Of a stretch of DNA of 64,000 bases, positions 27,005 to 35,925 are shown in pieces. The notes below the pieces were generated by a model. It saw only the letters and a program-made list of their open reading frames with translations. It was not told where the DNA came from and did no database searches. The stretch lies in assembly GCA_023411575.1 (NCBI GenBank), contig JAEYOP010000020.1, positions 203,418-267,417 of the forward strand, read 5' to 3'. The stretch's first letter is position 1, and each line of letters begins with the position of its first letter. The translations under genes were made by a program, and so were the position numbers. Source of the stretch: Bacillota bacterium (GTDB lineage Bacteria; Bacillota; Clostridia; Acetivibrionales; DTU013).

Positions 27005-27949
27005 ATGAAAACGAAAATAACTGCGATTCTTGTGGTGCTGGCGATCCTGCTGTCGGTCCCGATAGGCGCAGTTGCAGGACAGGCAATGGCATTCACTGAT
27101 GTCAAGGGAACTGATTGGTTTAAACCATATGTTGATGTGATGTCGGGAAAAGGGATTTGTGTGGGATACGGAAACGGGCAATACGGTCCGAAGGACAACC
27201 TTCAAGCGGACCAATTGATCAAATTCGTTGTGATTGCCCTGGGGTATGATCCACAGCCGGTGACCGGCAAGGATTGGGCTGCCCCGTATATTAGCAAAGC
27301 AAAGGAACTGGGCCTTATTAAAGATGGAGAATTCAACAACTATTCGAGGAAAATCACCAGGGGCGAGATCGCAAGAATTATAGCCAGAGGGATGAAAGAA
27401 ACCTTCCCTGAAAACCTGGACGCATACCAGAGCCTGATTGCGGATTATAAGGATGTGATCGCCTCCTCTCCAGACAGGGAGTACATCCTGAAGGTTTACT
27501 GCAAGGGGATCGTGAACGGATACACGGATGGCCGATTCGGTCCGAAGGATAACGCCACCAGGGGCGAGGCCTCGAAAATGATCGTTTGCCTGATTGATCC
27601 GTCGAAGAGGCAGGATGTTGATGTGTCAGGTTCTAAAGTAGTTGACGGGTACACGATACCGGAGGTGCATACAATTAACGTAGAGCCAAGCGAAAAGCTC
27701 CAGACCGTAGTGGTGGATTTAACGCTACAAATACATTTCAGATATTCTCTGGAAGACCAACTTAACGAAGCTGATAAAATACTCAGAAGTAAATTCAAGG
27801 ATGATTTCGTAGATCAAATAATGAATTATGCAAGGCAAAAGAAGATTGTAAATTACGAATTAAAACCAAAATCATTTAGAACTACAGACTATGAGATCAG
27901 AGTAGACGGTTATGGATGGTCAATCACCTTTATAGTGTATAGAAGATAA
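27005..27949 (+). CDS. SLH-domain cell-surface protein
   Basis: 314 residues from the ATG at 27005, chosen because GAGGA (26993-26997) is 7 bases upstream; an ATG at 26975 is poorly placed. Signal peptide KITAILVVLAILLSVPIGAVA-GQA. Three S-layer homology domains follow: FTDVKGTDWFKPYVDVMSGK...VGYGNGQYGPKD, a middle one (DWAAPYISKAKELGLI, ITRGEIARIIARGM), and IVNGYTDGRFGPKDNATRGEA. SLH triplets bind pyruvylated wall polymers, so this anchors to the wall. The C-terminal ~100 residues (after SGSKVVDGYTIPEVHTI) are a separate small domain, possibly the dock for the Tad-like apparatus. Confidence 0.88.
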   Translation: MKTKITAILVVLAILLSVPIGAVAGQAMAFTDVKGTDWFKPYVDVMSGKGICVGYGNGQYGPKDNLQADQLIKFVVIALGYDPQPVTGKDWAAPYISKAKELGLIKDGEFNNYSRKITRGEIARIIARGMKETFPENLDAYQSLIADYKDVIASSPDREYILKVYCKGIVNGYTDGRFGPKDNATRGEASKMIVCLIDPSKRQDVDVSGSKVVDGYTIPEVHTINVEPSEKLQTVVVDLTLQIHFRYSLEDQLNEADKILRSKFKDDFVDQIMNYARQKKIVNYELKPKSFRTTDYEIRVDGYGWSITFIVYRR

Positions 27950-27964
27950 CCGAAGGATAATATA

Positions 27965-30349
27965 ATGAAAAATTTTTTTGCGATATTGTTTTTGCTTGCA
28001 GTTTTTGCATTGTCTCCTACCGCTGTTAATGCTGCATTAGAAAAACCTAGTACCCCTGCTGATGCTATCCATGATGCTAATTTTTCCCTTGGTTATAATT
28101 ATTTCGGCACTAAAAACTATTATCATGGGATAGCTTTAAATAATAATTTAGCAGTGAATGATTGGGGTACCTGGAATGATCGGATTTCAGGCAAAATTTA
28201 TCATAGCGACGCTGCCGTAGATTTAGGGTATGCCCTCGTATATGGAAGTGCTTCATCCTTTAGTAACGGCGTTCCTGATATATTGGGTGAAACCATGGGC
28301 GCGGATACCTTCTGGAATGTTTATGCGCCGATGGATGCATGGGACGCGGGCAAGAAATTTGAACAAAGAGAATGGATTCCTACTCCTTGGAAGGATGATA
28401 GAACCTCAGGTGATTGTAGAGATAAATCTTTCGATTTCGGTGAGGTAGATAACGAGTACAATGATAATATCGAAAATGGCATATTTGCATTTTATCATGA
28501 TGTTTTAGGCCCTAATTGGAGAACGCCCCCGGATCCTACTAAAACCTGGGCACAATATGTCCATATCATGCAGCCTCCTACAGCTAACGGGTTTGGAGTT
28601 GGCCGTATGTGGCATATTGCAGCGGGTAAGCGTTGGTATTTAATTGTCCCGATTGCTCCGGATAATTACGACGAAGAGGAGCAGCCGGAGCCTGTTGCGG
28701 TACCGGAACCACCTGCGGCCGTGATACCTACCGGGACGATCAAATTTGTGCCCGACAGCTGCACATGGAGAAATACGGACCTTCAGGTCCGGGTATACGT
28801 CGATGGCAACACTACAGCAACGGTAAATGGTTCTGATAGCAGAGATTATTCATGGTCCTATTTAAGTTGCTCATTATCTGAACACTCCCACCATTCGGGC
28901 TGTTATGATGCTCTCGGCAAACTTATATGCACGGTTACAGAGCATTCTCATGGCTATTCCTGTTATTCTACGAGGAACTCCTCTACGGGTTGGAACTATA
29001 GCCAGAATTGGAACACCGGCACTCTAAATGTTTCCGGATCGACCCTGCTGGCCGCAACCACAAATATAGCAAATAACGCCTATGTGACGGTGAACCGGAC
29101 GGGAATGGACAAACTTTCCGCAAAACTGAATGGCTGGAATGCCGGTGCGAAAACATGGGCATCCGGATCCCCGCCGCAAGGCTCCTGGGATACTGATACT
29201 CCGGCAAATACTTCCGCACCATCGGAAGATTATTCGTCGGCCTCCGGAACTTATCGCATAGACAAGGTAAACCCTGCAATTACGTTCAACTGGGCCAACC
29301 AGGACGATTTTAAACTGGGTCGGCACTGGTATATCTATGAAGCCGGCAATAAAATCAATCTGACGTTGGAGGATAATCTCTCCGGAATCGTCGAAAGCAG
29401 GTATTTATGGTCGCAAAACGCAGCCTTCCCGGCCGAGGTATCAACCATGACGAACCTTGGCAAAACGACAACGGAGGGAGCAACGGCTACCGTAAATACT
29501 TCTATTATGGTTCATTCGTCACAGAACAGGATTGGCAGTTGGTATCTTCACATGTATGCTAGGGATCGGGCAGGAAATGAGTATACCACGACGCAACCGA
29601 TTTATATTGAGTGCAGTCTGCAGAATTTCCGGATTACTGATATTACGGACCCGCAATGGGAAAAAGTATTCTGGAATCCGTCCTACGCATCGGGCGTCTC
29701 TACAGGAGCATATTACCCCGTAAGCCAAATGCCGGTTGATAAGCATCCGACAAAAAACATTCTAACGAAGATCGGTTACGCCTTCTATTTCAGTATGACA
29801 AGCAGAGGTCTGAATGACAATGCCGACACCGTGACAATCCACCCTCGGTTTTTCTGGATGAAGGACCTCTCTGCGGCCAGCATCGCAGCGGCATATGAAG
29901 TGGACCTTTATTACGACCTTGACAGGGAGTACCTGATCCAGTATGGCAGTAGCCGGGATCACTTTACCATGACATATGAGCATTTTGACATTGGAGGCCT
30001 TTCAAACCTCATATTGAACAACGAAGTCCGTACAATAACAGACGCCAAAAACTCAACCTGGAAGGGCCGGTTTGCTTTGATGCCGACAACGAAAGCGGTC
30101 CGAAAGGGCGTGCCAATCGTCGTGAACGGCAAAGCAAATGAATCCGTGCTCTTGACAAAAGGGCTCATCATGGTTAATTTTACAATAGAAGGGTATAAAA
30201 ACGGAGTAAAGGTTTTTGACTACAATCCGGACCAGTGGGCGGCCGAAGGCGGTCCTAAAGATGCGGCGCTGTTCTATACGGGAGACACGATGATCTTCGA
30301 TTTGAGTTATTCCTCCCTGGACGATTATGGCGCAGGTACCGACAGGTGA
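27965..30349 (+). CDS. Large secreted protein of unknown function at the end of the Tad-like operon
   Basis: 794 residues. Signal peptide FFAILFLLAVFALSPTAVNA-ALE. Residues ~25-235 form an aromatic, Asn-rich domain; an acidic Pro linker (EEEQPEPVAVPEPP, ~240) leads to repeated Ig/CBM-like beta segments. Near 305-340 is a double motif, EHSHHSGCYDALGKLIC and EHSHGYSCYS, resembling the His/Cys EHTH-x-x-x-CY repeats in Firmicutes surface proteins, likely metal-binding. Later FNWANQDDFKLGRHWYIYE and HMYARDRAGNEY look like bacterial Ig domains. No SLH, LPXTG or membrane anchor, so it is released or held by a partner, such as the SLH protein 15 bases upstream. DNA before ~28680 is AT-richer than after. 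Function unknown. Confidence 0.65.
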   Translation: MKNFFAILFLLAVFALSPTAVNAALEKPSTPADAIHDANFSLGYNYFGTKNYYHGIALNNNLAVNDWGTWNDRISGKIYHSDAAVDLGYALVYGSASSFSNGVPDILGETMGADTFWNVYAPMDAWDAGKKFEQREWIPTPWKDDRTSGDCRDKSFDFGEVDNEYNDNIENGIFAFYHDVLGPNWRTPPDPTKTWAQYVHIMQPPTANGFGVGRMWHIAAGKRWYLIVPIAPDNYDEEEQPEPVAVPEPPAAVIPTGTIKFVPDSCTWRNTDLQVRVYVDGNTTATVNGSDSRDYSWSYLSCSLSEHSHHSGCYDALGKLICTVTEHSHGYSCYSTRNSSTGWNYSQNWNTGTLNVSGSTLLAATTNIANNAYVTVNRTGMDKLSAKLNGWNAGAKTWASGSPPQGSWDTDTPANTSAPSEDYSSASGTYRIDKVNPAITFNWANQDDFKLGRHWYIYEAGNKINLTLEDNLSGIVESRYLWSQNAAFPAEVSTMTNLGKTTTEGATATVNTSIMVHSSQNRIGSWYLHMYARDRAGNEYTTTQPIYIECSLQNFRITDITDPQWEKVFWNPSYASGVSTGAYYPVSQMPVDKHPTKNILTKIGYAFYFSMTSRGLNDNADTVTIHPRFFWMKDLSAASIAAAYEVDLYYDLDREYLIQYGSSRDHFTMTYEHFDIGGLSNLILNNEVRTITDAKNSTWKGRFALMPTTKAVRKGVPIVVNGKANESVLLTKGLIMVNFTIEGYKNGVKVFDYNPDQWAAEGGPKDAALFYTGDTMIFDLSYSSLDDYGAGTDR

Positions 30350-30387
30350 TCATTGAGAGCCGATAAACAGGGAAATATATCGGACAG

Positions 30388-30407
30388 AAACGGGATACCG
30401 TTTTTAT
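30388..30407 (+). terminator. Weak terminator after the Tad-like operon
   Basis: AAACGG (30388-30393) pairs with CCGTTT (30398-30403) around GATA, followed by TT-A-T. The stem is short, so read-through into the small downstream gene is possible. Confidence 0.4.
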
Positions 30408-30451
30408 ATACCTGCAAAACAGAATGAATTTATTATAATGGAGGGTTCAAT

Positions 30452-30688
30452 ATGGCGGATTTAAAGTACGAAATCAGGAAGAACCTCGGCGTGATCGGAG
30501 AAGGGACAAGGGGCTGGAAAAAGGAAGTCAACCTGGTCAGCTGGAATGACCGCAAGCCCAAGCTGGACATCCGGGATTGGGATGAAATGCATGAAAAAAT
30601 GGGCAAGGGCGTAACCCTTAATAAAAATGAAGTTATTGAACTCAAAAAGCTGCTTGACTCCATTGACTTCGACGACATGGAAGACTGA
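30452..30688 (+). CDS. YdbC-like PC4-fold nucleic acid binding protein
   Basis: 78 residues with a GGAGGG box 7 bases upstream. The pattern EIRKNLGVIGEGTRGWKKEVNLVSWNDRKPKLDIRDWD, then LNKNEVIELKKLL, matches the YdbC/PC4 family: a compact homodimer that binds single-stranded DNA or RNA. In Firmicutes the protein is often called PC4 or YdbC family ssDNA-binding protein; its cellular role is not settled. The gene stands alone between the Tad-like operon and the AraC regulator. Confidence 0.85.
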   Translation: MADLKYEIRKNLGVIGEGTRGWKKEVNLVSWNDRKPKLDIRDWDEMHEKMGKGVTLNKNEVIELKKLLDSIDFDDMED

Positions 30689-30992
30689 TACTTGTAAAAA
30701 TCTTTAACGATATGCTGCGGAAAAAGCGAATGGACGGTTTTAGCGGACAAGGATTTAGGATTTAAACGCATAGGGAAGTGTCCTATAAACCGTCTTATTG
30801 CTTTTGCTCCATTTTTTACAAATTGTTTATATATCGTTCTATACAATCCTTATTTTCACATATCCAGATATGTTTTTATAGCCCGCCGGATATCATCCTT
30901 GATTCTTCGGATGTAATTTGCCCGCATACTTCCCCGAGGCGTTCTTCTGATAAGCAATAAACAGCCGAAAAATGCAGGCAAAAGGAACCATC

Positions 30993-31047
30993 GTGACAAA
31001 TGTAAACTTTTGGGGTATAATTTGCTTTAGAACGTGAAACGGTTTCA
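30993..31047 (+). promoter_or_regulatory. Sigma-A promoter and operator palindrome of the AraC-family gene
   Basis: GTGACA (30993-30998), 17 bases, then a perfect TATAAT (31016-31021). At 31035-31047, just past the expected start of transcription, TGAAAC-G-GTTTCA is a perfect palindrome. That position suits a repressor. It resembles LacI-family operators and a catabolite-responsive element, but is one base short of the usual 14-base cre. The 300 bases before this promoter hold no gene that I can support. Confidence 0.65.
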
Positions 31048-31071
31048 TTTCATGCGCGATGGGGTGATTTG

Positions 31072-31956
31072 ATGGAAAAGCTTTTGCCGAAAGCCTGGGA
31101 AGGATTGCTGAACTCTTCGACTTTTCTGCCGGTCATCGTCAAGACGATTGAACGGATCCAGGACATCACCTGGTCCATGGAGCCCAACCGCCATGAAAAT
31201 TATGAAATGGTCTATATGAAGAAGGGCTTTGCGGTGTTTGAAATAGCCGGCCAGCCCGTGCCGCTGGGACCGAATGACATCGTTATCATCAAGCCCCTGC
31301 AATACCACAAGTTCATTGTCAAATCGGAAAACGGCTGTGAATTCATCGTGCTCAACTTCAAATTCGAGAATAAAATCAGCGGAGAATTTTCCGAAATCCC
31401 GCTGGAGGACTTTCTTAACTTCGTCAGCAGCAAGGAAACCGGCGCTTATATTACCCTGAAGGTCAGCCAGAAAAATGAAATCATCGTGCTGCTCAACCGG
31501 ATTCTCAAGGAGCGGGAGAGCACGGAGCCCGGAAGCGAATTCCTCAATTACCTGCTGGTGCTTGAGCTTTTCGTTCTATTGTCCCGCGCGCTGAAAATGG
31601 AGTGGGAAAACAGCATTAAAACCAAGAGCCCCAAGCTTCGGGAGCTCATCAACATTTCCATTAACTTCATCCATAACAACTTTGAACGGGACATCTCCCT
31701 CAGCGACATCTCCAAATTCGTGTTCCTGAGCCCCAGCTACTTTACAAGGGCCTTCAAGGAAGAAACGGGCATGAGCCCGATCAATTACCTTCTCAAGGTA
31801 CGCATCGACAGGGCAAAGGAGCTTCTTGCCGATACCGGCCTAAAGATCAGCGATATTGCGCTCAGTGTAGGCTTCTCCAATCAGCAGCGGTTCAATGAGA
31901 TGTTCAAGAAATATGTGCATCAGACGCCGTTGCAGTACCGCAAAAAAACGGTCTGA
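31072..31956 (+). CDS. AraC-family transcriptional regulator (cupin sensor)
   Basis: 294 residues from the ATG at 31072, with GGGGTGA 4-5 bases upstream. N-terminal cupin-like sensor (RHENYEMVYMKKGFAVFEI, GPNDIVIIKPLQYHKF) and a C-terminal double helix-turn-helix: ISLSDISKFVFLSPSYFTRAFKEETGMSPINYLL followed by IALSVGFSNQQRFNEMFKKYVHQTPLQYRK, the AraC signature. Such regulators sense sugars or small ligands. It lies 132 bases before leuC on the same strand, but nothing shows that it controls leucine synthesis. A clear promoter with a palindrome lies upstream. Confidence 0.92.
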   Translation: MEKLLPKAWEGLLNSSTFLPVIVKTIERIQDITWSMEPNRHENYEMVYMKKGFAVFEIAGQPVPLGPNDIVIIKPLQYHKFIVKSENGCEFIVLNFKFENKISGEFSEIPLEDFLNFVSSKETGAYITLKVSQKNEIIVLLNRILKERESTEPGSEFLNYLLVLELFVLLSRALKMEWENSIKTKSPKLRELINISINFIHNNFERDISLSDISKFVFLSPSYFTRAFKEETGMSPINYLLKVRIDRAKELLADTGLKISDIALSVGFSNQQRFNEMFKKYVHQTPLQYRKKTV

Positions 31957-32088
31957 CGTCCGGAGAAAACCGTATAATTTTCCGCAGTACAACAAAAAAC
32001 ATTCATATTACTGCCGCAGAACGGCAAGTAACAGGAAGAATCCCGGTCTGCCTGCCGGTATAATGCTTTATAACAGGGAGGTATTCAT

Positions 32089-33372
32089 ATGACGGAGCAT
32101 ACTTTGGAAAGCAAGGGCATGACCATGACACAAAAAATCCTTGCGGCCCACGCGGGGCTTGAAAGGGTGGAGGCGGGCCAGCTTATAAAGGCCAGACTGG
32201 ACATGGTGCTTGGAAACGATATCACGACTCCCGTGGCGGTGAAGGAATTTCGCAAGATCGGCGTGGACCGTGTTTTTGATAAAAATAAAATTTCCATCGT
32301 ACCGGACCATTTTACTCCGAACAAGGACATCAAATCCGCGGAACAGGTCAAATTCATCAAGGAATTTGCCAGGGAGATGGGGATCGTCAATTATTTCGAA
32401 ATAGGACAGATGGGCGTCGAACATGCCCTGCTGCCGGAAAAGGGACTGGTGGTGCCCGGCGACGTAGTGATCGGCGCAGACTCGCATACCTGTACCTATG
32501 GCGCTCTTGGCGCATTTTCCACCGGAATCGGAAGCACGGACATGGCGGCGGGAATGGCAACGGGAGAAGCCTGGTTCAAGGTGCCGGAGGCGATCCGGTT
32601 CGAATTGAGGGGCAAGCCCGGCAAATGGGTCGGCGGGAAGGACGTCATCCTTCATATTATCGGGATGATCGGCGTTGACGGCGCATTATATAAATCCATG
32701 GAATTTACGGGCGACGGCCTGCAGAACCTTTCCATGGACGACCGGTTCTCCATGGCGAATATGGCGATCGAAGCCGGCGGAAAGAATGGCATTTTCGAGG
32801 TGGACGACAAGACGATAGAGTATGTCAGGGAGCATTCTACCAGATCGTATGAGGTATTTAAGGCGGATGCGGACGCGGTATACTGCGAAGAATATGTGAT
32901 TCAGCTTGAGGATGTCAAGCCTACGGTGGCATTCCCACCCCTGCCCGATAAGGCAAGGACGATCGACAAGGTAGGGGATGTGAAAATCGATCAGGTGATC
33001 ATCGGTTCCTGCACAAACGGCAGGATGGAGGATATGCGCATAGCCGCTCAGGTGCTGAAAGGGCGCAAGGTGCATCCGGATGTACGCTGCATAATCATAC
33101 CGGCAACCCAGAAAATCTGGCAACAGTCCATGCATGAGGGGCTCTTCGATATCTTCATCGAAGCAGGCGCTGCTGTCAGCACGCCGACCTGCGGGCCATG
33201 CCTCGGAGGGCATATGGGAATCCTGGCAAAGGGCGAAAGGGCGGTAGCCACCACGAACAGAAATTTCGTCGGAAGGATGGGACACCCGGAGAGCGAAGTA
33301 TATCTGGCAAGTCCGGCAATCGCCGCAGCATCGGCTGTTGCGGGCAGGATCGCTTCGCCGGAAGAGCTTTAA
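32089..33372 (+). CDS. leuC: 3-isopropylmalate dehydratase, large subunit
   Basis: 427 residues. Isomerises 2- to 3-isopropylmalate in leucine synthesis, as a heterodimer with LeuD carrying a 4Fe-4S cluster. Cluster cysteines are visible in GSCTNGR and TCGPCLGG; GADSHTCTYGALGAF is the aconitase-family signature. Length fits the ~420-residue prokaryotic/archaeal-type LeuC found in Clostridia, not the ~465-residue enterobacterial form. GGGAGG lies 8 bases upstream. A TATAAT at 32059-32064 may be its promoter but has no good -35. First gene of leuCDB; leuA is not in the window. Confidence 0.97.
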   Translation: MTEHTLESKGMTMTQKILAAHAGLERVEAGQLIKARLDMVLGNDITTPVAVKEFRKIGVDRVFDKNKISIVPDHFTPNKDIKSAEQVKFIKEFAREMGIVNYFEIGQMGVEHALLPEKGLVVPGDVVIGADSHTCTYGALGAFSTGIGSTDMAAGMATGEAWFKVPEAIRFELRGKPGKWVGGKDVILHIIGMIGVDGALYKSMEFTGDGLQNLSMDDRFSMANMAIEAGGKNGIFEVDDKTIEYVREHSTRSYEVFKADADAVYCEEYVIQLEDVKPTVAFPPLPDKARTIDKVGDVKIDQVIIGSCTNGRMEDMRIAAQVLKGRKVHPDVRCIIIPATQKIWQQSMHEGLFDIFIEAGAAVSTPTCGPCLGGHMGILAKGERAVATTNRNFVGRMGHPESEVYLASPAIAAASAVAGRIASPEEL

Positions 33373-33408
33373 GCGGCCGGATAGTGTGCAATTATAGGAG
33401 GTAGTAGG

Positions 33409-33903
33409 ATGAAGGCACAGGGGAAAGTAATTAAATATGGAAACAATGTGGATACGGATGTGATCATACCGGCCAGGTATCTGAATACATCAGATCCCGC
33501 GGAGCTGGCGTCGCACTGCATGGAGGACCTGGACGCAGGCTTTGTGAAGAGGGTGCAGAAGGGGGACATCATGGTCGCCGGGAGGAATTTCGGCTGCGGC
33601 TCCTCCAGGGAACATGCACCGATTGCGATCAAGGCTTCCGGGATTTCCTGCATTATCGCGGAAACTTTTGCGAGGATATTCTACCGCAATGCCATCAATA
33701 CGGGACTGCCGATCATCGAGTGTCCTGAGGCGGCAGCGGATATAGCGGAAGGCGACAGGCTGGAGATCGATTTTGACACTGGGGCCATCACGAATTTGAC
33801 AAAAGGCGTCAGCTATAAGGGGGTTCCCTTCCCGGAATTTATGCAGGAGCTTATTGCCGCGGACGGCCTGATCGGCTATTTGAGGAAGCAGGCAGGGAAG
33901 TAA
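33409..33903 (+). CDS. leuD: 3-isopropylmalate dehydratase, small subunit
   Basis: 164 residues, the short LeuD form that partners the 420-residue LeuC. Shows KYGNNVDTDVIIPARYL at the start, AGRNFGCGSSREHAP (substrate-binding loop) and FARIFYRNAINTGLP. AGGAGG 7 bases upstream of the ATG; 36 bases after leuC, 25 before leuB. Confidence 0.97.
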   Translation: MKAQGKVIKYGNNVDTDVIIPARYLNTSDPAELASHCMEDLDAGFVKRVQKGDIMVAGRNFGCGSSREHAPIAIKASGISCIIAETFARIFYRNAINTGLPIIECPEAAADIAEGDRLEIDFDTGAITNLTKGVSYKGVPFPEFMQELIAADGLIGYLRKQAGK

Positions 33904-33928
33904 GGAACAATGAAAGCAGGAGGTACTC

Positions 33929-35002
33929 ATGAAATATAAAATTACGGTATTAAAGGGAGACGGAATCGGTCCTGAGGTAGTGGATCAGGCGATTGCGGTT
34001 TTGAATAAAGTTGGGGAAAAGAACGGCTTCGGGTTCGAGTACCAGGAGGAGCTTATGGGCGGCTGCGCCATCGACGCCTGCGGCGAGCCGCTGCCGGCGG
34101 CGACGCTGCGGACGGCGCAGGCAAGCGACGCCGTCCTGCTGGGCGCCGTAGGCGGCCCAAAATGGGAAGGCCTGCCGGGCGGCAAAACGCCCGAATCCGG
34201 CTTGCTCGGCATCCGCGCCGGATTGGGGCTGTTTGCCAACCTTCGGCCTGCCGTGATCTATCCCGCGCTGCGGGAGGCGTCTCCGCTGAAAGCGGAAATC
34301 ATCGGGGACCGGATCGACATCCTCGTCGTGCGCGAGCTGACAGGCGGCATCTACTTCGGTGAAAGGGGCAGGCTGGCGGCAGGGACTGCTGAAGAAGCCG
34401 CCTACGACACCGAAAGGTACAGCGCCGCCGAGGTGGAGCGCATCGCCAGGCTCGCCTTCGAGGCGGCCGGGAAGCGCAGCGGCCTTGTCACCTCTGTGGA
34501 CAAGGCGAATGTGCTGGAAAGCTCCAAGCTTTGGAGAGAGGTCGTCATAAAGGTATCCAGGGATTACCCTGATATCCGCCTCAACCATATGTATGTGGAT
34601 AACGCGGCTATGCAGCTTGTCCGGAATCCCGGGCAGTTTGATGTTATCGTAACCTCCAACCTGTTCGGAGACATTCTATCGGATGAAGCGTCCATGATCA
34701 CAGGCTCCATAGGCATGCTTCCTTCCGCCAGCCTCGGAAACGGAACCCTCGGGCTGTACGAGCCGATACATGGGTCCGCGCCCGACATAGCTGGCCAGGA
34801 TAAGGCAAATCCCATCGCCACGATCCTCTCAACGGCCATGATGCTCCGGCATTCTCTAGGCCAGCCTGCAGCGGCGGAGCAGATCGAAAACGCCGTGAAG
34901 AAGGTTCTGGACAAGGGTTATAGAACGGGAGACATCGCTTCGGTGGGCGGCCAGGTGGTCGGGACCCGTGAAATGGGCAGATTGATCGTAGAAGCCGTTT
35001 AA
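33929..35002 (+). CDS. leuB: 3-isopropylmalate dehydrogenase
   Basis: 357 residues. NAD-dependent oxidative decarboxylation of 3-isopropylmalate to the precursor of leucine. Motifs: LKGDGIGPEVVDQA, LLGAVGGPKW, RELTGGIYFGERG (substrate Arg/Tyr), VDKANVLESSKLWREVV, and the Mg-binding NLFGDILSDEASMITGSIGMLPSASLG. GGAGG upstream. Middle third is very GC-rich (34060-34480), unlike leuC and leuD, but the reading frame is intact. The stop overlaps the stop of the convergent EamA gene. Confidence 0.97.
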   Translation: MKYKITVLKGDGIGPEVVDQAIAVLNKVGEKNGFGFEYQEELMGGCAIDACGEPLPAATLRTAQASDAVLLGAVGGPKWEGLPGGKTPESGLLGIRAGLGLFANLRPAVIYPALREASPLKAEIIGDRIDILVVRELTGGIYFGERGRLAAGTAEEAAYDTERYSAAEVERIARLAFEAAGKRSGLVTSVDKANVLESSKLWREVVIKVSRDYPDIRLNHMYVDNAAMQLVRNPGQFDVIVTSNLFGDILSDEASMITGSIGMLPSASLGNGTLGLYEPIHGSAPDIAGQDKANPIATILSTAMMLRHSLGQPAAAEQIENAVKKVLDKGYRTGDIASVGGQVVGTREMGRLIVEAV

Positions 35003-35925
35003 TTATCTCCGCCGATCGTATCCTCCGCGGGCTTATTCTGGTTCCGGTTGAGAACGAACAGGCTTGCCAGGATAATGACCATGCCGGCGTATTGGATAAG
35101 CAGGAGCTTTTCATCCAGGATCAGGTATCCTGCAAATACGGATACGACGGGGATCAGGTTCAGGAATGCGGACGAAACGGTGGGACCGAGCTTCCGAATC
35201 GCATAAAGGAACATGAAATAGGAGACAGCGGAGCAGAATACGCCAAGATATACGAGATTCAATAAAGCAGGGATGCTGACCGGCTTCCAGCTTCCGATCT
35301 CGGAAGCGAGGAAAGGCACAAACAGCACTGCGCTCAGGAGAGTCTGGTAAAGTGTAATGATATAGCTGGAATACCTGCTTCCCAGCCTTCGGCTCATAAT
35401 GGTGTATATCACCCAGCTGACCATTGCACCCATAACCAGCATGTTGCCCTTGAAAGAGGAGGAGGAGAAGTCCAGCTTTCCATTGACGGAAATGACGAGG
35501 TATACCCCGAAAATCGATGCAAGAATGCAGGCAGCCACTTTCAGGTTGCCTTTCAGCTTGAAAAAGAGCATTTCAACCAGCAGGGTGAATACGGGTACGG
35601 CTGCCACAATCATGGAAGCACTCGAGGCCGTTGTAAAACGGAGTCCATTGTTTTCAAAAACAAAATAGAGTACGATCCCGAAAAAAGAGGAGCCTGTAAG
35701 CAGCAGAAGGTCCTTTATCGCTATTTTCCAGGAGGTCCGGGTAACAATCCCCCACAGGAAAAGCGGGACCAGGGCGATCAACTGACGGAAGAAAGCGATG
35801 GACACGGGAGGCATTTCCCGGAGCACCACTTTGGTGCTGATAAAGGAAATTCCCCAAAACAGCACCGGAAAAAGAACAAATAGCAGGTTAAAATACCTGG
35901 AAGTCCGCGATTTCTCCGAGTTCAC
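34999..35925 (-). CDS. EamA/DMT-family exporter
   Basis: 308 residues from a GTG (GGAG 8 bases upstream) with ten hydrophobic helices in two EamA repeats: FWGISFISTKVVLREMPPV in the first, VSWVIYTIMSRRLGSRY in the second, and VSAFLNLIPVVSVFAGYLIL near the end. Drug/metabolite transporters of this type usually export amino acids or metabolites; with leuCDB convergent and overlapping by 4 bases a role in amino-acid efflux is possible but not shown. The C-terminus is basic then acidic, as usual. Confidence 0.88.
   Translation of the reverse strand: MNSEKSRTSRYFNLLFVLFPVLFWGISFISTKVVLREMPPVSIAFFRQLIALVPLFLWGIVTRTSWKIAIKDLLLLTGSSFFGIVLYFVFENNGLRFTTASSASMIVAAVPVFTLLVEMLFFKLKGNLKVAACILASIFGVYLVISVNGKLDFSSSSFKGNMLVMGAMVSWVIYTIMSRRLGSRYSSYIITLYQTLLSAVLFVPFLASEIGSWKPVSIPALLNLVYLGVFCSAVSYFMFLYAIRKLGPTVSSAFLNLIPVVSVFAGYLILDEKLLLIQYAGMVIILASLFVLNRNQNKPAEDTIGGDN

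Noticed and set aside
31035..31047. Catabolite-responsive element (CcpA site)
   Set aside because: The palindrome TGAAACGGTTTCA has 13 bases, while cre sites have 14 with a central CG; kept as an unassigned operator.
32059..32064. Promoter for leuCDB at TATAAT
   Set aside because: No acceptable -35 or extended -10 accompanies it, so it was mentioned but not listed as a feature.
31957..32088. T-box or leucine leader before leuC
   Set aside because: Only 132 bases, with no T-box sequence, leucine-rich leader peptide or terminator hairpin.
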